Source: Carex sylvatica (Eukaryota; Streptophyta; Magnoliopsida; Poales; Cyperaceae). Taken from it: 64,000 nt of DNA. The translations under genes and the position numbers were made by a program. Under the pieces are notes generated by a model that had not been told where the DNA came from, searched no databases, and saw only the letters and a list, made by a program, of their open reading frames with translations. The stretch is taken from positions 434,001-498,000 of the forward strand of contig CAXKVR010000093.1 of NCBI GenBank assembly GCA_964058845.1, in the 5' to 3' direction. Positions 33,285-44,998 of the stretch are shown here, piece by piece. Within the stretch, counting starts at the first letter, position 1. Every line of letters starts with the position of its first letter.

Positions 33285-33577
33285 AGAGCATCTCCAATCC
33301 AGCAATTTAAATTAATTGCTAAATAACAATTATGAAAATTTTAGAAATTTAAGCAATCCACTCCTACATTGGTACAATCAACCAAACAATTGAGAATTAA
33401 ACATTTGATCAATAAGAATTACACATTTGGCAAACTCATCTTTAGAAAATGATTTCTTATTAAGCAATTTTTTTCAACAATTGCTGAATAAGCAATAGCC
33501 ATACAACCCAACAATTACAAAGATAATTGACACATCAGCATAAGCGATCCGTAAGCAATCACCATTGGAGATGCTCT
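33285..33577. mobile_element. MITE with AGAGCATCTCCAAT ends, Y2
   Basis: Starts AGAGCATCTCCAAT and ends ATTGGAGATGCTCT, a perfect 14-bp terminal inverted repeat. No coding capacity. Copy in Y3 at 44706-44998. One end-like word also lies near 57214. Confidence 0.75.
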
Positions 33578-34559
33578 TGTCACCAAATATCAAACATACA
33601 TTATAGCAATTCAAGTATACACAATTTACAAAACTCGTAATTAACATATAATACAATATTACGTTATAATTTTTAAAACCATGATTCTATAAAAGGATAA
33701 TTTCTGGTGTGCCTATATAAATTTTTAGAATAATTAATTTTTAATCAAACTAACATAATATTTAATATGTCCACAAAAATTTCACATTTTTTTCTTATAT
33801 CTCATTTTATATATTTAACTCTTTTTTTAATTATTTCAGATATTGTTTTGATAGATATATCATTTTCTTTTTCCTTTGTTACATTTTTCAGGTATGAGAT
33901 TTAAAAAAAAAATTTAGTATCACCAAAAAAAAAAATTCATTAACCATTACAAATAAACAGTAAGTTTAGATCTTAATCAAGTCAAAATTCTTAATTGTAA
34001 TTACTCAATTTCCAATGTTTAATTATAAATATATAATTGATTTTATCTAATATCTAATATTTAAATATTGTATGATATCTTTTAGTCTCACATGGGCTTT
34101 AATTTAATTTTTTTGTAATACGGAATAGATTGTATTTAAAGAAAAATGCAATTTGTTTTTTTTTTTCTCACTTGATATTTATAGGAGTTATACTAATTCA
34201 GAAAACAAAGAAAAGAATGTAAAGAAATAAAAAAAGGCGTGAGGGAGGAAAATAAATGAGTGATTCTTCACTATATATGTGTGAGAATTAATATTTCTTT
34301 GCTTAATGCACTTAAGATTACATTATCGTGCATGAAGTGTAGATGACAGAAATACATATTTTTGTACCTAAATATTAGAAATTTAAGAATACATTTATAC
34401 ATAAAATTTCAATAGCATTATATTTTAGTTAAATGTCTCCCGTCATTGAAGCATATTACTATAATTTAATCATGAATAATACATTTTTTTTTCTATATCA
34501 ATAATTATGGAATTAGTTACATATGGTAGTCAGTTGGTTTTCAGAACAATTTTTTTTTT
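33578..34559. other. Distal Y2 sequence, no gene seen
   Basis: AT-rich and collinear with 44999-45978 in Y3. No exon or RNA gene recognised. Confidence 0.5.
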
Positions 34560-34617
34560 CTTTTAAATTTCCAAGATTGATAGATGAAAGCATTGTTTGA
34601 TTTAATCCATTTTTAAA

Positions 34618-35232
34618 GGTACCTGAATTTGAGGAGAAACTAGAAGATATTGGAAGAATATTAAAGATCTTTCGGATTATACGCGACAATGTGTTATAGT
34701 TGCATTACCTGATAATCAGTGTGCAATTGTTCTGGTAGAGGTGCAATTGGTGTTCTAATCTTCGTTTTCTTTGGTATGGAAAATTCTTAAACATGTTTTT
34801 CTAATTATTCTACACTATGGAGGTATGAGGTTACTTTATAATTCTTCATGTAAATATATAAATAACAAAATAATGTTGCTATGCTATCGGACTATCTAGG
34901 TCAAAAAATCAGAAGAGCACTTGGTGATCTACTATGAAGGTCGACACCATAGCAATGGTAAAAGAGCGGTTACAAGATGATTTTGAAGTCCCGGATAGTT
35001 ATGCAGAAAAGGTATTAAGATTAATATTATTATTAATTAATATTACTTGTTCTATTTTTTATTATTAGTATTTTATTTTTATTTTCTTGTGTGTGAAATG
35101 CACACCATTACCAGTGCTTGCTTGCTGCTAGATGCTAAAGAAGAGAAAAAAATTGGCATAGGAATTAGCCAAACTTTAACAATAGAAGATTGCCTAATTT
35201 CCTCTGTTAAGAATCTTCGATTTGGCTCATAG
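34618..35232 (+). pseudogene. Exon-like remnants of an unidentified gene (X3)
   Basis: Copy of 2837-3450. The segment encoding the EEHLVIYYEG stretch has a one-base insertion after GAAGGT, which breaks its frame. The third segment (ending NLRFGS) stays open. Confidence 0.35.
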
Positions 35233-35929
35233 GTCTTACAGTTATTAAATTATTGTCAACAACGTCTAATGATGCTTGAAATATCAAAATATCTTGCTTT
35301 GTACCATTTTTTTGTCGGAAAGATCTGTACTGATTAAAACTGATGCCTTGTTGGTTTGAAATATACATATATATAAGAAAAGGTCAAACTGATACATTCT
35401 TTTTTTCCTTTCTTTCTGTTACTTCTGTAACACTAGAAATTCTGCTAATGTGGTTTATAATACTCTTATAGGTGGGCTGTCTCAGATGTCATGTCTATCA
35501 AACTTGTAAGTTCAAACTTCTCTGTACTGCTACTTTTGTTGTTACAATGTTTTTGGTTAATTTACACAATGGTCCCAGAATGACAATTTATTTACTGTTT
35601 CGGTTACCATATTTCTAAAGGTCTACTTTTGCAATGGTTAATTTAGGAATTTGCATAATACTGTGGTTATGCTTTATAAATTTTCTGGAAGTCTGGATAT
35701 CAAGTGAATTGAAGCAAGACTTCTTTGTTGCAAATTTAACAATTTCTCTCTAAACAAATGCATGCACAGGACTTGAAAGAAAAGATGATATTCCTTTTAT
35801 TACATACTACTACTGCCCACACTCCCATGCACAGGAAGCAAGTACTACACTAGTATTTATAAAGAGATACTAGAATTAGGGCCTCTTTTGGGTATATATA
35901 GAAGTAACTTTCAGTACTTTTGTTGTAAT

Positions 35930-36587
35930 GTTTTTTTGATTAATACTCTTGTTATAATATTTTTTGATACAATGTATGATGATTATATTATGTTGATTAA
36001 TGCTTATTATATGTTTTATTTCTATATTTCAATGTGTTATGTAAATCTGGTTCAACGGGAAACTTAAAAAATTACTAGGTTGATACCGGGCTGGCACCGG
36101 ATTGGTACATGGAGGGAGGATTGTAGAATTAGAGCATGCTGATATATCATAAATATTATTGTCATTATTTGCATTGGTATGTACATGCAAATATTAAGGA
36201 CTATAGAGCATGCAAAAGGTACGAGTAATAGCCTTGCAAATAGTCCAGTGGGACCCACATGTGTTAGCCTTGCATATAGTCCAGTAGGACCCACGCACCA
36301 CAGCCTTGCAAATAGTCGGGTGGGATCTGCATTTGCTCCCCTTACAAATAACCAGATGGGGCCCATGCAGTCTCCCCTTGCAAATACTAAAAATGAAAGT
36401 AGTTGCATGCGTCCTTGTTGCAAGGGTATGGGCTTGCAACTACTTAGCAGTTGTGAGAGAAGTTGTTACAAGGACATTGTTGCAATGGTAAGCGCACGCA
36501 ACAAGTGTTTTTGGGTTTGTTGCAAGCGTATCTCCTTGCAAGAAGCTATTTTCAGGGCATGCAATAAGTTACAGTTCTAGTAATATA
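35930..36587 (-). mobile_element. CACTA-like element end with subterminal repeats (X3)
   Basis: Copy of 4130-4797, shorter by small deletions. The terminus reads GTTCTAGTAAT here, closer to the expected ATTCTAGTAGTG than in X1. A SINE tail follows (about 36590-36630). Confidence 0.6.
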
Positions 36588-37215
36588 AATAGTTGGGTGG
36601 CTTGACCTCCAACTTTTACTCAAAAAAAAGTACAGACATGTATCACATTTAGATATCATTGTAAAACGGCGCCAGATTATGTAAAGTAGCAAATTTGTAA
36701 TAGGTTTTAGTTCATGTGTGGTACCCGGATTTTTAGTAGCTGGTTTATTTTTATTTTTATTTTTTATTTGCCGGTAGAAGGGTTTTTTTAGGCAGCAGCA
36801 GTAGCATGATTTTTTCAGCCTAATTATGTAAAGTGAGATCTTAATTTTCTATTAATGAAATCAAGCCTACGCGTGGGTTGTTATAAAAAAAGATATAGGA
36901 GCTTTTACGATAGATAATTTGGAGGATTTTCAGGGCATCCATGATATCTTTTTTCTGCATAAATGTATAATTTTGTATTTTACAAGGGTACGCACTAAAA
37001 TCTGTCTTGTTGTAAAATTTTGTAGTTCTAGGGGCTGTTAGTATTATTTTGTAATTTTAGGGGCCTTTAGTATAATTACAAGGGTATATCCATGTCTTCT
37101 ATTACAGTTGTGAGTTGGTACATAGTTCAACTCATTGATATTTAAATATATGCATTCTTAGATATTACAAGTTTTACACTACTAATATGTCTTTTACAAT
37201 GTTAAAAAATTTCAG

Positions 37216-37320
37216 AGCCATCAACGGCCGGATCTTTGGGAATGCGCGCGGGTATTATGTTATGAGGTTTCTGTTTGAACTTATCACGAGTTATCTTACG
37301 GATATTCATATCGGGTATAC
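37216..37320 (+). pseudogene. Ulp1-protease-like transposon remnant (X3)
   Basis: Same GYYVMRF segment as in X1 with further changes (FGNARGYYVMRFLFEL); the Cys position is Arg. Confidence 0.3.
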
Positions 37321-37860
37321 ATTTTTCTTACTTGCACCATTTTTCTAATAAAATTTAACATTAAGTAATTAGTTTACAAACTAATTACTAACTATTATAC
37401 AGGCATGTAGAATATCATGTCCGCATCGTGCTACGAGGAACTAGAGCAAGTTGAAAGATTAGGGTTTGTCGTCAACTTCGTTGGATGAGGTTGTTAACAG
37501 GATATGAAACAAGTCCAAAAACTGAGGTGTTAAATGGTTACAAGTATAAGGAGAGTTCGCAGAAACTGTTTCCATTTCTCAGGATTGCCACGTGGCAATC
37601 ATATATTAGTCTGATCTCTGATGGGATCAGCTACGGATCAGGGTTGAAAGTCTGACGGTTATGATCAATATCTTAAACATGCTGATAAAAGTATGGCTTG
37701 TAAACGACGTCAAACCTATGACATATCTTTTCGTTCATTAGAATCATATATAACACCTAATAATTTACCTTGACACGATTCTTGTATTTAGTGTTGCCAA
37801 AAAAAAATCTACAAAATTTGAAATTTGTTTTGAAACATTTTGAAACATTACGAGCGTGGT

Positions 37861-38054
37861 GTATCTCCGTATCACCCCAGGTACCTGAGTGCAAGTTGTA
37901 AATCCGGACTTTCTTTTAACGTGGCACGAATCTCAAACCAGACCCCTTCCAATCTTAATAGGCTCCATATTGAGTTTGGTCTGATTGGGACTAATCTGAG
38001 CCGTCCGTTATTTTCAATTGTACCTCAGGTACCTGGGGGACAAGGACTCGTATC
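37861..38054. mobile_element. MITE in block X3
   Basis: Copy of the 6056-6251 element, with AGGTACCTGAG and CTCAGGTACCT facing each other at the ends. Confidence 0.6.
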
Positions 38055-38628
38055 TTCGGAATAAGCTTAACATATCATTTTTGTTTTGTATCTTCGGTTG
38101 GGTTTTATTTCTAGACTACACTAACTTGTTTGAAAATAAATGCTTGGTTGTTCTTGTTAGATAGCTTCTTTATAATATTGAAAATAAAATATTCAAAACA
38201 CGCAGACCACATAAAAAAGACATAACCCAGTTATAGTTTACCACCATTATTATCGTACATTCATATTTAAATTTGACCATTACAAATCATGCTATTTTGA
38301 GAATAATGACATCTGTTAATTTAATATTACAAATTCATATGGTACTACAATTGTATTTTCTTATATTAGTAATTATCTTTAATGTGAAAGAAAGGTTTAT
38401 GTAACTTTATGTCACTATACGTAACTTTATTTAAATATTGAGGAATTAATCTTTATTCACCTTTTGTCAATTTATGTAAACAAATAAACAAATCAACACT
38501 ATAAAAAAGGTTTGTTACTCAATTGTTGGACTAAGTCAAGTGAATTAGCTTCCCTGAGGTGTATTATGTATTGGATGCATGTGAACTACAATCATTACTT
38601 TGATAAACAAAAGGGAAACTTTCTTTGA

Positions 38629-38710
38629 ATTGGTCTAACCAATAAAAAATTGTTGCCAATCTTTGGCGAGGTCATATTTGAAAGTGAATATGTTGCATCT
38701 ACTATAAAAA
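38629..38710 (+). promoter_or_regulatory. Promoter of peptide gene E
   Basis: ATTGG-N5-CCAAT dyad at 38629-38643 and TATA box CTATAAAAA at 38702-38710, start codon at 38768. Confidence 0.6.
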
Positions 38711-38767
38711 TTACTCATTTCCTCAGTAGCATCAAACATCACGAGCTCACAAAAGAGAAACAAAAAA

Positions 38768-39227
38768 ATGCCGCACAAGTTTTACAAAGTACTCTCCGTT
38801 GTCATGCTATTGATACTTGTCCTTGCTTGCTCTTTCTTAGCTCCTGCTTCAGCTGCTAGAACAATTGTGAACACTCTGTCACCCGGTGAGTCTGGTCACC
38901 CTTCCTTTTTTCGATTGTTTGCACAATTCTATTTTTTTCACATCTGTATTTCTAACTTGTTGGGCTATCAAAAGGGTCATTTTAATTAATTTCTTTCTAG
39001 TGGCCAATAAATTCTTCATTAATATCCTCATAATTCATGTGTTAGTGAAGTATATTTACCCTTACTTTTCAGTTAAGGAAAGATATGATCCGATGAGCAA
39101 TGATTTGTCCGGCAAGACCGGAGAACATATACGACTAACCGAACGAAAGCTGAGTGACACCTACCCCCAAGATCCATATTACAGTCCCCGACCTCGGCCA
39201 CGGCCACCTTCAAGAAGATGGCCTTGA
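38768..39227 (+). CDS. Small secreted peptide precursor, copy E (X-type)
   Basis: Exons 38768-38885 and 39073-39227 give 90 residues. X-type residues throughout (LSPV, HIRLTERK, TYPQ). Differences from copy C: Val11 for Ile11 in the signal peptide and SPRPRPRPP in the tail, the latter matching the Y-type Pro78. The intron is 187 bp. All coding differences from C are conservative or lie in the Pro/Arg tail, so the copy looks functional. The cryptic acceptor CTTGTAG, present in other copies, reads CTTGTTG here. Confidence 0.8.
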
Positions 39228-40532
39228 TCACAGTTTATAACTTATTAGGGAGTTGCAAGAAAGGTCCACTATAATTTGTTCAAATCGAAGTCTGTTGTGA
39301 ACAGTTATGTTTAGATTTCAAATGTTCAAATGTAATCTATTTTTTGACAAAGCAAACGTAATCTTGAAAATTGATAGTGAGGCCATTGTAATTTATTTTT
39401 CACATTTTAAATTATTTTCTAGCACTTAATTTGTGTCAACAGGTCTTGGGAAGCCCAAGTTACAATGTACTATATGCTCGATCGTTGTTATAGATAGTTT
39501 CTTGCATTACAATAACATTTGTTCGTACCTAGAAGAATAAAAAGTAAATACCTTGTTGTTGTAGATTCTCCATAAATTGCTCTCAATCTCTAAATCTAAA
39601 TGTCTATTGACTTTACCGCCAAACAAATCAGACCTAAATTAGAAGAAAAGAAGAAGGGGCGCTTACTGTAGATCATCATTGTATAGAAAGCACAATTAAA
39701 TTTTTGAATGTGAATTTAAGAGAGTCGGTGTATATTTGTGTAACGATCATAAAGGACAAGATTAGAGCAAAGACATATTAAGCAACCGATAGAATTTAAA
39801 ATGAAATTTAACCACGGGGTTCATGTTTTCATGTAAGGATGCTTGAATTGCAGCTACCAGCTAATGTATAAAATGTAAATTTCGATCCACAAGTATATTT
39901 TCATATGAAGATTATGTTGAATAGATTAATTAGATCGACTGTTTGGACTTTTAAAACGAAGTTATTGATCCATAGTATAGACCAATCTGCACTATCCATA
40001 GTAATATTGCCTTAATCTATTATTATAATTATAATGATTATTGTTGATGTTGGTTTGTTTCTTCTTCTTCTTCTTGATCTTATTGTTATGATTATATTTA
40101 ATTTTTTTCAACTTGGCTGTTGATATTTGGTGATATTTTCCTGTTAAGAAAAAAATGAAACCAAAATCATATGTGAAGTTATACGCATCAATTGCATCGA
40201 AATTAAATTTGTGTTGTTTTTTTGCTCCGATTTGAGCCAACGTAATCTCCTCTCTGAGTAGCAAGAAAAAAACAACTCCTACGAAGCAAAAATCATAAAA
40301 GCCTTATAACTCCAATATACAATAAATGGAGATAGACCTAATCCCTAGTGAACTACCAAGAACTTACCAATCAGTAGCAGCATCTGGCTATATATCTAAT
40401 ATCACTAATGTAGCTAGAATCCCGGATGATAAAACAAAATTTAAACTACAACAACCTTTTTGCTTGCCAAGTAAAAATGGCAATGGTGTAAGCCTCAATA
40501 CAAATTATGGAAGTCCATAATGACAGCTCTAT

Positions 40533-41408
40533 ATGAACATCTTTTTTTCTTTAACATTCTGTGTTGGATTGAGAGCATCTTTTTTCTTTAAAAATCATTT
40601 GAAAGGTGTGGCCCCATTTTGCAATTGTTTTATAAGAAGAGTAATTGGAGATGGCAGGGGTATAATTTTCTGGGAGGATAATTGGGAAGAGAAAATTATG
40701 AAAACAAGACTCTATATCTTCTACATATTTGCAAGGGAGAAGGAAGCATCACTTCGTACCGTGCTACATATTGATGATCTATCGGTCCTGTTTAGACCGG
40801 TTCTGTCAGAACAGGCACAAACTGAAATTAACTATTTTTTCCAAGTTGTAGCTCAGACAAGGTTGGTAATGTCAAAAGGACATGCAACTAGCTAGATGAT
40901 CCTATTTGGAAGGGGCAAGCAAGCGGGCCTTTTACGGTGAATTCGGCATATTTCACTTTCAAAAATGGACCAATACAACATAATGTCAAATTAAAGAGTT
41001 TATGGAAACTTTTAGTGCCAACCCGTTTCAAAATATTTGCATGGCTCCTGCTTCTAAATAGAATATTAAATATAGAAAATCTGAACAAAACATCTTTTTA
41101 GAGACTGTCCTTTTTCAAAGCAGCTGTATATTGGAAAGTTCAATGGAAGTTTTCATCAGTTTGGGTACCAGGTGACGACACCCATTGATTTTGGAACATT
41201 TTTGTTGGATAAAACAAGGACGAAATGGCTACGAGAGCTGCTGCTAATCGCCATATTCGTCTTGTGGAGAGAGAGATGCACAAGGACTTTTGTTGGTTTT
41301 TTCTGTTTTGCTTTGCCAAAGACGTTTTGTACTCTGTTTTTTCTTTTTGTTTTTCTAATTTTATTTTGCTTACTCGTTTGTAAATACACCAAGGGGTTTA
41401 ATCTTTAA
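40533..41408 (+). pseudogene. LINE ORF2 C-terminal fragment (Y3)
   Basis: Copy of 18977-19850. An extra CTAG (GCAACTAGCTAGATG) changes the spacing between the first and second frame segments. Confidence 0.75.
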
Positions 41409-41629
41409 ACACCTAAAAACTGTACCAATTGCTGTTAACAAAAGAATTTATGGGTAAACAAATGAACACTATAAAAAAAAGGTTTGTTTCTCAATTGTTG
41501 GACTAAGTCAAACAAATGAACACTAAAAAATGTACCAATGAGCTTCCTGAGGCCTTGAGTCCTATGTATTGGATGCATGTGAAGTACAATCATTTGTTTG
41601 ATAAAAAAAAAAAGGGAAACTTTCTTTGA

Positions 41630-41718
41630 ATTGGTCTAACCAATAAAAAATTGTTGCCAATCTTGGCGAGGTCAACTTCTTATATTTGAAAGTGATTATG
41701 TTGCATCTACTATAAATT
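41630..41718 (+). promoter_or_regulatory. Promoter of peptide gene F
   Basis: ATTGG-N5-CCAAT dyad at 41630-41644, TATA box CTATAAATT at 41710-41718, start codon at 41781. Confidence 0.6.
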
Positions 41719-41780
41719 AAAATGACTCATTTTCTCAATAGCATCAAACATCAGGAGCTCACAAAAGAGAAACAAAAAAA

Positions 41781-42230
41781 ATGCCGCACAAGTTTTACAA
41801 AGTACTCTCCATTGTCATGCTACTGATACTTGTCCTTCCTTGCTCTTTCCTAGCTCCTGCTTCAGCTGCAAGAACTATTGTGAACACTCTGTCAACCGGT
41901 GAGTCTGGTCACCCTTCCTTTTTTCCCTTGTTTGCACAATTCTATTTTTGTCACATCTCTGTATTTCTAACTTGTAGGGCTCTCAAAGACCATTTTATTC
42001 TAGTGACCAATAAAATTTTCTTTTATATACTCATAATCCATATGTTATTGAAGTATATTTTCCCTAACTTTTCAGTTAAGGAAAGAAATGATCCGATGAG
42101 CAATGATTTATCCGGCAAGACCGGAGAACATATAACACTAACTGCACGAAAGCTGAGTGACACCTACTCCCAAGATCCATATTACAGTCCCCGACCTCGG
42201 TCACGGCCACCTTCAAGAAGATGGCCTTGA
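41781..42230 (+). CDS. Small secreted peptide precursor, copy F (Y-type)
   Basis: Exons 41781-41898 and 42076-42230 give 90 residues. Identical in layout to copies B and D. The one notable change is VKERNDPM: Tyr44, present in all other copies, is Asn. Tail and signal peptide are unchanged, and the 177-bp intron is open in frame. If Tyr44 or its surroundings are modified or cleaved in the mature product, this copy would differ; that is inference. Confidence 0.8.
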   Translation: MPHKFYKVLSIVMLLILVLPCSFLAPASAARTIVNTLSTGESGHPSFFPLFAQFYFCHISVFLTCRALKDHFILVTNKIFFYILIIHMLLKYIFPNFSVKERNDPMSNDLSGKTGEHITLTARKLSDTYSQDPYYSPRPRSRPPSRRWP

Positions 42231-43798
42231 TCACAGTTTATAACTTACGAGGGAGTTGCAAGAAAGGTCCCGCATAATTTGTTGAAATTGAAGTCTCTTG
42301 TCAACAGTTATGTTTAGATTTCAAATGTTCAAATGTAATCTTCAAAATTGATAGTGGGACCATTGTAATTTATTTTTCACTTCGTAAATTATTTTTAAGC
42401 ACTATGTGTCAACAGGTCTCCGGAATCCCAAGTTTCAATGTACTATGCTCGATCGTTGTTATAGATATTTTCTTGCATTACAATAACATGCATTTGTTGG
42501 TACCTAGAACAATAAAAAGTGAATACCTGGTTGTTGTAGATTCTCCATAAATTGCTCTCAATCTCTAAATCTAAATGTCTATTGACTTTACCGCCAAATA
42601 AATCAGACCTATATTAGAAAAAAGAAGAAGGGGCGCTTACCGTAGATCATCATTTTATAGAAAGCACAATTAAAATTTTGATTGTGAATTTAAGAGCGTC
42701 GGTGTATATATGTTTCTGTAACGATCACAAAGGACAAGATTAGAGCAAAGACATATTAAGCAACCGATAGAATTTAATATGAAATTTAACCATTTGGTTC
42801 ATGTTTTCATGCAATGATGCTTGAATTGCATGGTTCAACTAATGTATAAAATGTAAATTTTGATCCATAAGTACATTTTCATACGAAGATTATGCTGAAT
42901 AGATTACATCGACTGTTTGAACTTTTAAAACAAAGTTATTTATCCATAGTGCAGGCCAATCTGCATGCACTATCCATAGTACAATTGCCATAATCTATTA
43001 TCATAATTATAATGATTATTGTTGATGTTGGTTTGTTTCTTCTTCCTCTTTTCCATGTTAAGCACTAAGCATTCAATCATCAACAGAAAAGCATCAAAAC
43101 AGAAAAAAGAAATATAATCTCGGACCACACCGTTGAACACACTGAGCATACAAAAAATAAAAAATTAATCATTTCCATGTTAAGCGCCGAATAGTGATAA
43201 ATATCGCGGACTTTTATAAAAATATATTATTATTATTATCTATTAAATTTATTATTTTTTATTAAAACAGAATTAATGGAGATCTTTTTAATAATTTCAA
43301 ATATTCATACAAAGTACAAACTACCACGACTATATCAAACTAAATTAAAAATAATGAAGACATGATTCAAGATATTAACAAACAAAAATCTTATCAGTAT
43401 CAATTATTTTTACTAATATTAAGAGCATTTTAAGCGTTTAACTCAAAACACTTCCAATATTTCCGATGCCCGCTGCCAAAACCTCTTCTTCCCCTTTTTT
43501 CTTCTGAAGTGATTTGAACTTTCCGAGTCTACCTATACCTGTTAGTTCCATTTGTAAAAGAAATTGGTTCATTATCCTTTTTCTTTTGTTATTTTTTCGA
43601 AACAGGTTAATGACAAATCAAGTCAAATATAAAGCCATTTTGTTGATTTTACTGACTGATGAGGTCACTCGGGTCGGAAAGATAAATTCAGATTCAAATC
43701 AAATATATACTAACGATCTGGTACGACTTTTTCCTAATCCAAAGGTAAAACAACAGTGTGACTGTAGCTCTATAGATCTATTTAGTGTAATTATTTGA
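42231..43798. other. Downstream region of gene F, no gene supported
   Basis: Collinear with 20671-22310 but with extra small deletions (for example at about 42338 and 43460). The 43514-43798 frame starts with TTG and is not called. Confidence 0.5.
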
Positions 43799-44213
43799 AG
43801 AGTAGAATTAGGGCGTTTTTAAGCTCACCAAGGTGTTTGATGAGCTTAACTCCAAAACCCATTAAATTAATTTCAAATGACAAATTCGAACCGTTGAAAT
43901 CCTCCTACCTTGCGAGTGATGCGTCTACATGTGAAAATTTTAAACATTCGAATTAATTTAATATAAAGTCAAGCGGTCAAAAAACGTTAAAAAAATGAAT
44001 GCACTAAAATTAATTTATTAACCTTCTAATTTTGACCGTTTGACTTTATACTAAATTAATTCAAATGTTTAAAATTTTCACATGTAGACGCATCACTCGC
44101 AAGGTAGGAGGATTTCAACGGTTCGGATTCGTCATTTGAAACTGATTTGATGGATTTTGGAGTTAAGCTCACCAAAGTATTTAGTGAACTTAAGAACACC
44201 CTAGTTCTACTCT
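43799..44213. mobile_element. Foldback MITE, Y3 copy
   Basis: Copy of 32375-32800 with both arms. Confidence 0.75.
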
Positions 44214-44474
44214 AATTTGAATCCGATGTTCATTAATTGGAATAAAATTTGAGTCTGATGGACGATGTACGTATGATGTATGTGCATAAATTCTAGAATG
44301 GATTGCGTACAAATCTGAAGAGAATCGGACGACTCTAATATTTATTACACTCAAATTTGATTATGATAAGTGTCGGACTCAAAAAAATTTCCTGACCCTG
44401 ACAAATATGCCTTTATTCAACTTCTTGCGTTTCTAAAATGTGCAATGTGACAAACAAATATCTTAAGTTTCAAA

Positions 44475-44625
44475 GAACCTGTTTTTGGTCTAGTAGCAAA
44501 GGCACATGGTCACCATGTGAGAGGTAATGGGTTTGAAACCCAATGAGAGAAATTCTTTGTTGTAATAACAAAGGTATTAAATAGTTGAGTGACTTGACCT
44601 CCAACCTTTACTAAAAAAAAAAAAA
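44475..44625 (+). mobile_element. SINE, Y3 copy
   Basis: Same element and same 15-bp duplication (44460-44474 and 44626-44640) as at 33059. The B box is more worn (GGTTTGAAACCC), so it was duplicated with the block, not inserted anew. Confidence 0.85.
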
Positions 44626-44705
44626 ATCTTAAGTTTCAAAATTATATGATAAAAATACTTTTTGTTGGGATGTACATAAATATTCTAGAAACTTACTTTT
44701 ATATT

Positions 44706-44998
44706 AGAGCATCTCCAATCCAGCAATTTATATTAATTGCTAAATAACAATTATGAAAATTTTAAAAATTTAAGCAATCCACTCCTGCATTGATACAATC
44801 AACCAAACAATTGAGAATTAAACATTTGATCAATAAAAATTAAATATTTGGCCAACTCATCTTTAGAAAATAATTTCTTATTAAGCAATTTTTTTCAACA
44901 ATTGATAAATAAGCATTAGCCATACAACCCAACAATTACAAAAATAATTCACACATCAGCATAAGCGATCAATAAGCAATCACCATTAGAGATGCTCT
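44706..44998. mobile_element. MITE with AGAGCATCTCCAAT ends, Y3 copy
   Basis: Copy of 33285-33577. The right end has one change (ATTAGAGATGCTCT). Confidence 0.7.

Larger units (their letters stand above)
26818..34559. repeat. Tandem array, block Y2
   Basis: Second and longest Y block. Relative to Y1 and Y3 it carries an insertion of about 1 kb at 27437-28490. Unlike Y1 it keeps the complete distal part (foldback MITE 32375-32800, SINE 33059-33209, MITE 33285-33577), shared with Y3. Confidence 0.85.
34560..39328. repeat. Tandem array, block X3
   Basis: Third X block, complete from the 35-bp boundary segment. It is more diverged from X1 and X2 than these are from each other (many single changes, and small deletions such as one at about 36393). 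It contains the exon-like remnants (the 111-bp exon has an extra C at about 34943), the CACTA-like end (35930-36587), the Ulp1-like remnant (37216), the MITE (37861-38054) and peptide gene E. Confidence 0.85.
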
